This document shows, piece after piece, positions 1 through 7,258 of a stretch of DNA of 19,536 bases. This DNA comes from JBBAEA01 sp041656175. GTDB taxonomy: Bacteria; Myxococcota_A; Bradymonadia; UBA4248. The position numbers were made by a program, and so were the translations under genes. The notes under the pieces are model-generated. The model was given only the letters and a program-made list of their open reading frames with translations. It was not told where the DNA came from and ran no database searches. The DNA is taken from contig JBBAEA010000060.1 of assembly GCA_041656175.1 (NCBI GenBank), forward strand, positions 1-19,536. The letters are read 5' to 3'. Numbering within the stretch: position 1 is the stretch's first letter; every line of letters starts with the position of its first letter.

Positions 1-57
1 CCCGCGCTGTGCGCGGGTTTGCCACTACCCCCTCTGCGGGGACACCCCGCAACGCCC
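1..57. repeat. Modular hairpin repeat, left window edge
   Basis: Positions 1-17 form a perfect hairpin (CCCGCG, loop CTGTG, CGCGGG). A second hairpin lies at 36-50 (GCGGGG, loop ACA, CCCCGC). Positions 5-25 recur exactly at 1754-1774. The block TACCCCCTCTGCGGGG...CCCCGCAACGCCC recurs at 10556-10597 with a longer loop. The element is probably cut by the window edge. Seen directly in the sequence; function unknown. Confidence 0.7.
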
Positions 58-164
58 CGTCCAGTTTTTTGCTTTAGTAAAGGTTTGCGCTTGCCCTAGG
101 GATGGGGTGAACTGCATTTTTCCGCAACAATCTCCCAAGTAAAGCTCTTTATATCGTTAGTTTT

Positions 165-1607
165 ATGCTTCCAGTTCTCCATACACGTGGAAAATATTTG
201 TTTTTGCTCATTTTTTTGCAATCGACCGTACTTTTGTATGCTCTGGTGGCGGAGAACTATGCTTTTGCGGAGTTTTTGCTTCCGCTGATTGTGGCGGAGC
301 TCTTGTTTTTACTCTTTTCTTTTAGTTTAGCGATTTTTCTGCAGCGAGGGATGCGCGAACGTAGAATTTATGTGCAAGTCAGCTTTGCGGAGGACTTTGG
401 GGTGGCGAGTGAGAGTGGGGAGCTTCGTTTGCGAGTATTTAATGAGGGGATCTTGGGTTTAAGGCGCTGTAGTTTGTACGCCGACTGTAATGGTGGGATG
501 CACTTTGAGCTAGAAGACGTTGGGGAGTTTAATTTAGGGCGACGTTCGTATGTAGAGTTGAGCGAAAAAGCATTGTTTTTGCAGTCGGGCTATGCGTCTA
601 TCTACGGCGTTCGTTTGGCTTGTTTAGATTTTACCCAGTGTTTTAGTGTGGTGGACTATTTGTTCATTAACAAGAGCATCGCTGTTGTTGTGCGTCCTCG
701 TAGCAATGCGAGGCGGCTTCGTGAAAAGATGCATCTGCCACGTCGAGCGCATAGTTTATACAAATCAAGCGAAACTGAGCGTATCCGCGACTACGTTGCG
801 GGGGACTCGCCACGACATATTGCATGGAAACTCTCAGCGCATCGTGGTAAAGAGATGTTGAGGGTGCAGCAAAACCTGTCTCATTCGCAGACTGATATTT
901 TACTCGATGTTTCGCAAAGTATGCGCGCTAGCGGGAACGACTTGTTGGATCGGGCTTTAGCGCTAGTGTTGGCATTGGCTAGAACAAGTTTAGGGAGTTT
1001 GAGTTTACAGTGCTATGATGACGTGGTTTTGGAATCCGTTGCGACTTGCGGACAGAAGCGCTTTATGCAGAGGATGCGAAGTATCATTCCAAAGTTACGC
1101 AATCGCTATGATTACGCGCATTGTGCGCTTAGTAAGGAAGAGCTTGCGCGCGAAATTGCCCATTTAATGTTGCGCTACGACAAGTTAGATTTTTTTATGC
1201 CCAAAGACGAGGTAGATCTTCATGGTTTAGAGCGCTATTGTGGTCTAGTGTTTAGCGATAGCAAAGAACCGCTGATGGCAGCTGCTCGATATTACAAGAT
1301 TGCGCTTACTTATCGATCGCCTGAACAAGCCATGTTTGGTTTAGCCTCTATGCTTGAGGCGCTTCCTCAAAAAAACACGGAGCACAGCATTGTTATTATT
1401 TCGAGTCTCTCTCAACGCTCTTTAGGCCGAGATACTTTGGCAATGATAAAGCGATGGCAAAAACAAAGAGCGCAGATCGTTGTCTTTTGTTTTAGTTTCG
1501 AAGAGCCCGAGAAAGAACTGGATCAGTTGTTTTCTAGGCGCCAACAACGGCGCAATGTCGCTCTGTTGGAGGAGGCGGGGGTGAGGGTGCTGAGAGAAGG
1601 CTCATGA
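165..1607 (+). CDS. DUF58 domain-containing membrane-anchored protein
   Basis: 480 aa. Two hydrophobic segments (about residues 10-29 and 37-60) are followed by a beta-rich region and then the DUF58 signature at about 203-230 (ERIRDYVAGDSPRHIAWK, then SAHRGKE). This is the family's conserved 'RxYxxGDxxRxIxWKxSAR' block. A vWA-like segment follows, with a MIDAS-type D248-V-S250-Q-S252 (DILLDVSQSMRAS). DUF58 proteins usually sit beside MoxR-type AAA ATPases and are thought to act in assembly or envelope functions; the exact role is unknown. No MoxR gene is visible, though the upstream side is cut by the window. The start has no clear Shine-Dalgarno, so the N-terminus is uncertain. The stop overlaps a short downstream ORF (ATGA). 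Family call is strong; function is not known. Confidence 0.85.
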   Translation: MLPVLHTRGKYLFLLIFLQSTVLLYALVAENYAFAEFLLPLIVAELLFLLFSFSLAIFLQRGMRERRIYVQVSFAEDFGVASESGELRLRVFNEGILGLRRCSLYADCNGGMHFELEDVGEFNLGRRSYVELSEKALFLQSGYASIYGVRLACLDFTQCFSVVDYLFINKSIAVVVRPRSNARRLREKMHLPRRAHSLYKSSETERIRDYVAGDSPRHIAWKLSAHRGKEMLRVQQNLSHSQTDILLDVSQSMRASGNDLLDRALALVLALARTSLGSLSLQCYDDVVLESVATCGQKRFMQRMRSIIPKLRNRYDYAHCALSKEELAREIAHLMLRYDKLDFFMPKDEVDLHGLERYCGLVFSDSKEPLMAAARYYKIALTYRSPEQAMFGLASMLEALPQKNTEHSIVIISSLSQRSLGRDTLAMIKRWQKQRAQIVVFCFSFEEPEKELDQLFSRRQQRRNVALLEEAGVRVLREGS

Positions 1608-1708
1608 TGAATGAAAAACCATCAAAAAACTTAGCGTCAACGAAGCTGTGTTTCTTGGGTGAGGTTTGGGTAGGGCAAGCGCAAAGTCGTGTATTTGGCG
1701 GCTTTTAA
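1604..1708 (+). CDS. Possible 34-aa ORF coupled to the DUF58 gene
   Basis: ATG at 1604 overlaps the DUF58 stop in an ATGATGA arrangement. A purine-rich GAGAGAAGG lies just upstream, inside the DUF58 gene. The product begins MMNEKPSKNLASTKLCF and ends in a TAA at 1706-1708, shortly before a T-run and a repeat block. No family is recognised and it has no membrane segment. It could be a real translationally coupled small protein, the stub of a longer partner gene interrupted by the repeat, or chance. Confidence 0.3.
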   Translation: MMNEKPSKNLASTKLCFLGEVWVGQAQSRVFGGF

Positions 1709-1722
1709 GTTTTTTTTATAGA

Positions 1723-1774
1723 GGGGGAACTGTCCCCCTACGCCGCAACCCCTCGCTGTGCGCGGGTTTGCCAC
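1723..1774. repeat. G-run hairpin repeat (modular family)
   Basis: GGGGGA, loop ACTG, TCCCCC at 1723-1738 is followed by TACGCCGCAACCCCT and a 21-base block at 1754-1774 identical to 5-25. The same GGGGGA-N4-TCCCCCTACG opening occurs at 10511-10530 with a different loop (AGTC). The same architecture in different sequence contexts marks it as an interspersed repeat. The T-rich tract precedes the hairpin (1711-1719), so it is not a standard plus-strand terminator. Confidence 0.7.
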
Positions 1775-1906
1775 ATTCCACACTTTGCGGCTGTCTAAGG
1801 GAAACTCTGATTAATGTAAAATAGTGAAAAAGTGGCTAGAGAAAAACAACGAAAGTCAGGCGAGTTTTCAAGATAAAATCAATAAAATCAATATGTTACA
1901 CAGAGG

Positions 1907-1934
1907 AAGGGTTCTAAGGGCGATAACCCTTAGA
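1907..1934. other. Two mutually exclusive hairpins
   Basis: AAGGGTT (1907-1913) can pair with AACCCTT (1925-1931). Alternatively TCTAAGGG (1913-1920) can pair with CCCTTAGA (1927-1934). The two stems share the 3' arm and cannot form together. They lie in a spacer about 360 bases upstream of the next gene, with no evidence that this part is transcribed with it. Confidence 0.4.
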
Positions 1935-2059
1935 CGGGGGTTGGGGCGGTAGCCACAATAAATCAGAGCAGCTCTAGGAGTTTGGGATGCTGGCTCCAAG
2001 AGGACAGATTTTTTTTAGGACTTGGGGAGAAGGGCTTTATTTATGGGAGCATGCACTTA

Positions 2060-2207
2060 GGGGGGTAGCGCAAGATCGCCCGATGCAGGGGCCACAAAGC
2101 GCATTTTGTGCGTTGGTTCGGCGAATAGCCGAAACAATGCACAAAATTTCGCGCTTTGCGGCGCATGCAGAGGGAAGCTTGCGCGTAGGGGGGCGTTTGA
2201 GCCCCCC
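2060..2207. repeat. Structured interspersed repeat, copy 1
   Basis: Nested hairpin homologous to 10642-10784. It opens with GGGGGGTAGC. The basal stem is GCGCAAG (2068-2074) with CTTGCGC (2178-2184). The middle stem is CAAAGCGC (2095-2102) with GCGCTTTG (2151-2158), extended by GCC/GGC across a mismatch. A TTC bulge (2148-2150) is followed inward by a 20-position apical stem (2103-2122 with 2128-2147) and the loop GAATA (2123-2127). A terminal G-run hairpin follows at 2188-2207. The other copy keeps the bulge, loop and stems while changing paired bases on both sides. The coding-like frames across it are taken as chance. Confidence 0.75.
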
Positions 2208-2227
2208 AGCATAGAAATGCAAATGGG

Positions 2228-2255
2228 TTGACAGTACGAAGACATAGCATAAAGT
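2228..2255 (+). promoter_or_regulatory. Putative sigma70 promoter of the AAA/TPR-kinase cluster
   Basis: Perfect -35 TTGACA at 2228-2233, 16-base spacer, -10 TAAAGT at 2250-2255 (4 of 6 matches to TATAAT). The predicted transcript start near 2262 leaves a leader of about 36 bases before the ATG at 2298, and it starts after the repeat element, which is therefore upstream of transcription. Confidence 0.5.
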
Positions 2256-2297
2256 GTAGTAGTATTGCGCTTTTGAGTGTTTTTGGCGTTGGGGAGA

Positions 2298-5210
2298 ATG
2301 ATGACAAAACGAGGCGAAAAAAAGGGTTTGGGCGGCAACTCGGGTGACTGGTCGGGTTTTGAGGAGATAGTTGTAGACGATTTTTTGGGTTTTGAGGAGG
2401 GGGAGCGCAACGAAGTGCGGTTCGTGCAGCGAACGATGGCCGATATTGTCGAGAATGTGCGGCGCGAAAAAAGCGGTGTGGGGCCGATGCCAAAGGCTTC
2501 GCCTGTAGATTTAGAGCGGGCGGCAACGATAAATAAGTTGTACTATCCGGCGAAGTTGAACAATCTCAGTGTTGGGGATTTGAAGCAGGGCTTGGCGCCT
2601 TTTGAGATTGAAACGATTGCGTTGGAGGGGCGAGATTGGGGGTGCCGGCAGCTGACGGGGCGTTTTGGGCGTGCGATTGAGGAGCGGCGGAAGTTTGCGT
2701 GTTTTGTGGTCGCGGCGTCTGGTATGGGAAAGACGACGTTTTTGGGTGATATTTATACGCTGCTAGACAAGCGGTTTACGGATTTGTTGATTTTGTCACC
2801 AAACAGTTCTAATGCGCGCGCCTTCGCGACGATGGTGGAGCTTTTGGAGCAGCGATTTTATTTGACGGCGGGGATGTCGCATAGTTTGCGGATGCATCAC
2901 TTGTGGGGGGCGCTGGAGTCGATTTTACCAGATGTGGATGAGGCTAAGGCTATTGCGGTGAAGTTGGGGGGGATGTTTGAGAGGTACGTGGAGGGAGAAG
3001 CGGAGGCGGATTTAGAGCCAAGCGATGAGGAGATTGAGGGCTATGTCGATGCGCTTTTGAGTATTTGGAAGGCAGATTTGCTCAAGAATCGCGTGGTTTT
3101 GATTTTCGATGACGTCGAAAAGATGGATCAGGCCAGTTTGAAGTTGATTGCGCGTTTGTATGTCGAGTTGCAGGATGAGGCGCTAGGTATAGTTTTTTCG
3201 GCTAGCGAGGATTATGTATGGCCCGAATATATTAAGCGTTGCGAGCCCTTGGTTTATCAGCTTCCTTCGCTAAGCGATGCGGAGCTTGAGCGTTTTTCGT
3301 ATTATTTGTTACAGCAGCTCTTGGGCAATCGCGAAAAACTGGTGATTCCGCTTGATTTATGTAAGCTCATTGCACAAAAATCCTTTGGAAGCCCGCGTCG
3401 AGCGCAAGAAATCACGGCGAAGTTCTTTCATCCAGCGGATTTTTTGAATTGGAATGAGTCGATTGAGCGAGTAAAGGCGCTGCGTGCGCCAGATAATTTT
3501 GAGGCAGAGTTTGGGAAGAAGCTTGAGCGTCTTAGCGCGGAGGAGCGGCACTGTTTGCTCTTAGCGGCGGCGATTGAGCAGCGTTTTAGTGCGGATACGT
3601 TGGAGTTTTTGGCTACGGATGTGCAGGAGCCGCAGATGCTGAGTCGCGATAAGTGGGGGATAGGACGTGGGCAGCGGCGATTTTCAGAGGCTTTGCGCGC
3701 ACTACGGGAGAAGGGCTTTTTAATTGTACGGCGTGATGCACTTTGGCGGGGACCTCGCGAGTACAGTTTTAAACGTGAGGCAGAGCGAGTTTTGCTTACG
3801 CGTGTTGTCGATGATGATGAGAAGGTGAGGGTGCACTTGGCGTGTGCGAAGTGGTTTTCCCTGCATAATAATGATGGGAGTTTTAACGAAGCGATTGCGG
3901 AGTACTGGCGTCGTGGTGGCAACGCGCGTTTGGCGTCTCAATATTATCAGGCGGCGGCCGATAGTGCGCGTCTTGGGGGGGCGTTCCCAAAAGCGATACT
4001 CTTGTACAAAAAGTCGATTTTAACCTTGAGCAGCGAGGCGCCATCGCTATTGATTGCGATGCATCTCAATCTTGCGTGGTGTAGCCATAAGCTGGGTAAT
4101 GTCGAGGACGCGTATAGGCACAATCATTATGCATTCCACACCGCGCTTAGGCATCATGCGTACGCGACGGCGAGTCATGCGATGGCGCAGGCGGCGCATG
4201 TGCTTTTGGATTTAGGAGCATATAAGAGTGCGCGCAATCTCTTTGGTCGCGCTAGAGCTCTACTTAATCGGGAGTACAATCCGCTTGTTGCTGCCGTTGT
4301 TATAGAGGGCTTTGCACGCTATCAGTATTTAAAACACGATTTAGCTCAAGCAGAAAAGAGCATAGAAAACGCGTTTCAAATTCGCAGGTGCCAAAGCCCA
4401 GCTTTGGAGATCACGCCGACGCTGCATCTGCAGTCGCTTATAGCTTTGGCTAATAACGATTTAGCTTTAGCGCTGGATCTACAACAGCAGTGCTTAGAAT
4501 TGCGCCATGAGCGCAAAGATATTATTGGCGTGGGTGAGTCGTATCGTGTATTGGCTCTTATACACTATAAGAGTGAGAACACGGCCAAGGCGCTAGACTT
4601 GTGGAACAAGGCGTTGGGAATTGCGCAAGAAGTGGGGGATGTGGCGCTATTAGCGCAGTTGCTCATTGAGATAGCAGCAGCGGCTATTAATATTAATGCC
4701 CTAAAAACCGCTCAAGGTGCCCTTAGCCAGAGTATGGGGCTAGCTAAGAAGTCAAAAAACAAAGCACTTATTTGTATATGCTTAAGAACGCAGGCTGAAT
4801 TATTACTCGTAAAGAAGCAGTATGATAAGGCTTATCATTGTATGCGTAAATCTCTCCGCGTTGCACGTAAACTCGGTAACTACCAGCTCATAGCAGATAA
4901 CCTCTCTCTTTTTGCGCAATTGTTCTCTATGGATTCGCAGGAACATCATAGTATTCCTAAAGCAGAGCGATATTTCTCGTCTGTTATTAAATTATTAGAG
5001 AAGAAAAATTTGCGCATAGATTTGGCTAAACTGCTTCCTATATATGCAGAGTTTCATTTACAAAACAAGCAAAATATATTGGCATTAAATTTGTATAAGC
5101 GCGCACGCGATATATATAAAGACTTGCAAATAGAGAAGACGGCGGAAGCTTACCATAAAATTATTGAACAGCTTGAGGGCTCTCGCGTAGGCTCTGGCTC
5201 TGTGGTGTAG
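2298..5210 (+). CDS. AAA/STAND-type ATPase with C-terminal TPR array (PknK/MalT-like regulator)
   Basis: About 970 aa. The frame is open from a GTG at 2277, but ATG 2298 or 2301 behind GGGGAGA is preferred. Domains: a charged N-terminus (about 1-115), then an ATPase with Walker A AASGMGKTT (about 139-147, the [AG]-x4-G-K-[ST] form with Ala first) and Walker B VVLIFDDVEKMD (about 266-277). A helical region follows, then many TPR-like helix pairs from about residue 540 to the end (for example ALDLWNKALGIAQEVGD). There is no C-terminal DNA-binding HTH, unlike MalT/LuxR relatives. The kinase gene begins 7 bases downstream. In PknK-type proteins a kinase, MalT-like ATPase and TPRs share one chain, so this pair may be a split version, with the ATPase/TPR part sensing or scaffolding. 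The 3' third is visibly more AT-rich than the 5' part. Family call is good; ligand and targets unknown. Confidence 0.8.
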   Translation: MMTKRGEKKGLGGNSGDWSGFEEIVVDDFLGFEEGERNEVRFVQRTMADIVENVRREKSGVGPMPKASPVDLERAATINKLYYPAKLNNLSVGDLKQGLAPFEIETIALEGRDWGCRQLTGRFGRAIEERRKFACFVVAASGMGKTTFLGDIYTLLDKRFTDLLILSPNSSNARAFATMVELLEQRFYLTAGMSHSLRMHHLWGALESILPDVDEAKAIAVKLGGMFERYVEGEAEADLEPSDEEIEGYVDALLSIWKADLLKNRVVLIFDDVEKMDQASLKLIARLYVELQDEALGIVFSASEDYVWPEYIKRCEPLVYQLPSLSDAELERFSYYLLQQLLGNREKLVIPLDLCKLIAQKSFGSPRRAQEITAKFFHPADFLNWNESIERVKALRAPDNFEAEFGKKLERLSAEERHCLLLAAAIEQRFSADTLEFLATDVQEPQMLSRDKWGIGRGQRRFSEALRALREKGFLIVRRDALWRGPREYSFKREAERVLLTRVVDDDEKVRVHLACAKWFSLHNNDGSFNEAIAEYWRRGGNARLASQYYQAAADSARLGGAFPKAILLYKKSILTLSSEAPSLLIAMHLNLAWCSHKLGNVEDAYRHNHYAFHTALRHHAYATASHAMAQAAHVLLDLGAYKSARNLFGRARALLNREYNPLVAAVVIEGFARYQYLKHDLAQAEKSIENAFQIRRCQSPALEITPTLHLQSLIALANNDLALALDLQQQCLELRHERKDIIGVGESYRVLALIHYKSENTAKALDLWNKALGIAQEVGDVALLAQLLIEIAAAAININALKTAQGALSQSMGLAKKSKNKALICICLRTQAELLLVKKQYDKAYHCMRKSLRVARKLGNYQLIADNLSLFAQLFSMDSQEHHSIPKAERYFSSVIKLLEKKNLRIDLAKLLPIYAEFHLQNKQNILALNLYKRARDIYKDLQIEKTAEAYHKIIEQLEGSRVGSGSVV

Positions 5211-5217
5211 GTAAGTT

Positions 5218-6744
5218 ATGTATGGTAAGGCCAGTCTAGATCCACTCATTGGACAACTTTTTGCAGAGCGTTATCTCGTTGTATCGTTAATTGCTAGTGG
5301 TGGTATGGGTAGCATTTATCAGGCGAGCGACACGCAAACGGGACAGGTCGTAGCATTGAAGGTGCTACGTAAGGATTTTAGCGCTGAGCGCGTCTTAGTA
5401 CAGCGTTTTTTACGCGAGGCTAAGGCGCTATCTGCTCTAAAGCATCCGCATATCTGCCAGAGTTATGATTCTGGCTACACTAAGGATGGTCGGCATTATA
5501 TTACGATGGAGCTTTTGTCGGGAAGGTCCTTAGATAAGATTATCGCAAAGGACGGGCGCTTAAGTGTTGCAGATGCTGTTTTATATATAAAACAAGCCGC
5601 ATCAGGGCTTTTTGAGGCGCATACCAAAGAGATAATACACCGTGATCTCAAGCCAGCAAATATCTTTATATTAGAAGTAAAAGATGTACCATCTTCTGTA
5701 AAAATATTAGATTTTGGCATAGCGAAGTACGAAAATAAAGATGATAAGTTCGCGCCAAAGCTAACAGAGGCGGGGACGACGCTGGGTACGCCTTACTATA
5801 TGTCACCAGAGCAAATCCGAGGTAGCAAAGTCGATGCGCGCTCCGACATATACTCGCTGGCTACTATATTATGGGAGTGTATATTTGGAGAACCACCCTT
5901 TAAAGGAAAAACGCCGTTAGATGTTTTTGCGGCAAAACTCGAAAAGAAGCTACCCAAACTCCCTAAGGAACTCGAAAAAGATAAAACATACGCTGCAGTT
6001 TACGCTGTTTTGGCCAAAGCTCTGCAGCGCGCGCCCGAGCGTCGCTATGCGAGCATGCGCGAGTTTGAGAGGGCGCTGGAGGATATTCCGCTAGACGCTG
6101 AGAGCGCTATATCTGAATATTTTGATTCAAAGGACGGGCAGAAGCGAAAAACGCCCACCATCGATAACCTTCCCATCTATCGACGAATTGCGCTCTATCC
6201 CAATATTCGAACTCTTGCGGTAGCCGCGTCGATCATCAGTTTTGCGGTCTTTTTGGTAATCTATTTAATCTCCTACTCGATTCCTTCACAAATCGGAGAA
6301 CGTCCCCCGACCTACCAAAGTTTTAAGTTTTACTCCTCCCCCCCAGCCGATGTGTGGCTAGATGATAAGATTATTGCGAGGAGCCCGGCGAGCATCGATC
6401 TAGACATTGAGCCGCCCTACCATATTTCCTTTAAACACCCAAATCATAGTGCTTATAACTTCACCATTCTCAAGCGCAGCCGTGAAGTACAAGGTCTATA
6501 CGTTGAGCTTGATCGCAGTAAGGCTACGCAGTCCCCCACCATGCGCATTGATACCATACCTCCAGGCGCCACCGTCTTCATTAACGGAGAGATGTACCCG
6601 CTTCCAACGCCTGTGGTCGTTACTTTGGTTGGGAGACGCAATGTGTATGTAAGCTTATCGCTGGATGGTTATATTACTGAGAACATTACGGTTGCTTCAA
6701 ACGGGGGCGACGTCAATATACAGAGTACTTTGTTTCCCGAGTAG
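5218..6744 (+). CDS. Membrane Ser/Thr protein kinase with periplasmic PEGA domains
   Basis: 508 aa. Hanks-type kinase domain at about 19-290: Gly loop IASGGMGSIY (25-34, with Ala where the first Gly is usual), ATP-binding K48, helix-C E67, catalytic loop HRDLKPAN (141-148, D143), D165-F-G, the SPE of the APE motif (196-198) and DARSDIYSLATILWE. All catalytic residues are present, so it should be active. A membrane span at about 332-354 (AVAASIISFAVFLVIYLIS) places the C-terminus outside the cytoplasm. That part carries two PEGA-like units (about 369-432 and 442-492, the latter with IPPGATVFINGE). PEGA domains are putative surface or ligand-binding modules. The gene lies 7 bases after the AAA/TPR ATPase and is probably co-transcribed; the ATPase is its likely partner or substrate (inference). 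The start has only a weak RBS (AGGTAAG). Confidence 0.9.
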   Translation: MYGKASLDPLIGQLFAERYLVVSLIASGGMGSIYQASDTQTGQVVALKVLRKDFSAERVLVQRFLREAKALSALKHPHICQSYDSGYTKDGRHYITMELLSGRSLDKIIAKDGRLSVADAVLYIKQAASGLFEAHTKEIIHRDLKPANIFILEVKDVPSSVKILDFGIAKYENKDDKFAPKLTEAGTTLGTPYYMSPEQIRGSKVDARSDIYSLATILWECIFGEPPFKGKTPLDVFAAKLEKKLPKLPKELEKDKTYAAVYAVLAKALQRAPERRYASMREFERALEDIPLDAESAISEYFDSKDGQKRKTPTIDNLPIYRRIALYPNIRTLAVAASIISFAVFLVIYLISYSIPSQIGERPPTYQSFKFYSSPPADVWLDDKIIARSPASIDLDIEPPYHISFKHPNHSAYNFTILKRSREVQGLYVELDRSKATQSPTMRIDTIPPGATVFINGEMYPLPTPVVVTLVGRRNVYVSLSLDGYITENITVASNGGDVNIQSTLFPE

Positions 6745-6752
6745 TGGGGAGA

Positions 6753-6887
6753 ATGAAGATTTTGTTTGCTTTTGACAAGTTTTTGCGGATGCTAGGGATG
6801 CACAGAATGCCGCGATACAGCGAGCTAGAGCGAGTGCTCACGCCAAGTGACGCCGCTGACGATGAGGATGCGCAAACTTGCCAATAA
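6753..6887 (+). CDS. Possible 44-aa small protein at the end of the kinase cluster
   Basis: ATG eight bases after the kinase stop. It is preceded by TGGGGAGA, the same GGGGAGAATGA context as the AAA/TPR gene, although the spacing to the ATG is only one base. The product starts MKILFAFDKFLRMLGMHRMP (a short amphipathic, basic segment) and ends acidic (PSDAADDEDAQTCQ). The plus-strand hairpin terminator at 6927-6955 lies 40 bases beyond the stop, so it would be the last gene of the unit. No family recognised; it could be spurious. Confidence 0.4.
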   Translation: MKILFAFDKFLRMLGMHRMPRYSELERVLTPSDAADDEDAQTCQ

Positions 6888-6926
6888 AAGCGGTTTTAGC
6901 TGGAGTACGCGTCGTTATTTGGGAAT

Positions 6927-6955
6927 AAAAAAAAGCGCCTTTCGGCGCTTTTTTT
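6927..6955. terminator. Bidirectional intrinsic terminator
   Basis: Stem AAAAAAAGCGCC (6928-6939), loop TTTC (GAAA on the minus strand), GGCGCTTTTTTT (6944-6955). The A- and T-runs on the two sides give a U-tract in either direction. It serves the kinase cluster from the left and the ferredoxin from the right; the ferredoxin stop codon overlaps the last stem bases. Confidence 0.9.
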
Positions 6956-7133
6956 ATTCTTCCTCGCTAATTGCCCCAGTTGGGCAGCTATCGAGACATG
7001 CCAAGCACTCAATGCATGTTTCTTTATTTACCACTGCAACGTCGCCTTCGACTTTGATCGCCTCTGTTGGGCAAGCATCTTCGCAAGCACCGCATGCAAT
7101 ACATAACTCAGCATCTACTACGGGATAAGCCAT
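6954..7133 (-). CDS. 2[4Fe-4S] ferredoxin
   Basis: 59 aa small soluble electron carrier. Two classic cluster motifs are present: C11-x2-C14-x2-C17-x3-C21-P and C40-x2-C43-x2-C46-x3-C50-P, spaced as in clostridial-type ferredoxins. It is short and acidic, with no extra domain. The start is ATG at 7133, with an excellent AAGGAG about seven bases upstream. It lies 125 bases after the RND exporter on the same strand. That gap holds small hairpins (for example GCTAGC, GTGA, GCTAGC on the minus strand) but no U-tract, so read-through or its own promoter are both possible. The stop merges with a strong terminator. The redox partner is unknown. Confidence 0.93.
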   Translation of the reverse strand: MAYPVVDAELCIACGACEDACPTEAIKVEGDVAVVNKETCIECLACLDSCPTGAISEEE

Positions 7134-7258
7134 AAGTTCTCCTTAAAAGTTCGTCGAAACCAAAAGCCAGCGTGTGCCAGCACAAGAGCCGCTAGCTCAC
7201 GCTAGCCCGCGCAAACTAGCAGACTTGTTAGCAGTTTGCAAGCAGCAGATCGCTCTCG

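Larger units (their letters stand above)
1709..2227. other. Non-coding spacer with repeats
   Basis: About 520 bases between the DUF58 gene and the AAA/TPR promoter. It holds a G-run hairpin repeat (1723-1774), an AT-rich stretch (about 1800-1900), a pair of competing hairpins (1907-1934) and structured repeat copy 1 (2060-2207). Open frames crossing it (for example 1987-2214 on plus, 2041-2526 on minus) run through the repeat and have no recognisable protein character. I see no supportable gene. Confidence 0.7.

Noticed and set aside
1987..2214. 75-aa plus-strand frame and the 161-aa minus-strand frame (2041-2526)
   Set aside because: Both run through the structured repeat and have no protein-like pattern; the second copy of the repeat does not preserve either frame.
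6847..7128. 93-aa plus-strand frame
   Set aside because: It is antisense to the ferredoxin, whose eight cluster Cys, RBS and terminator are all in place on the minus strand.
7134..7258. Terminator between the RND exporter and the ferredoxin
   Set aside because: Small hairpins are present, but none is followed by a T-run on the minus strand.
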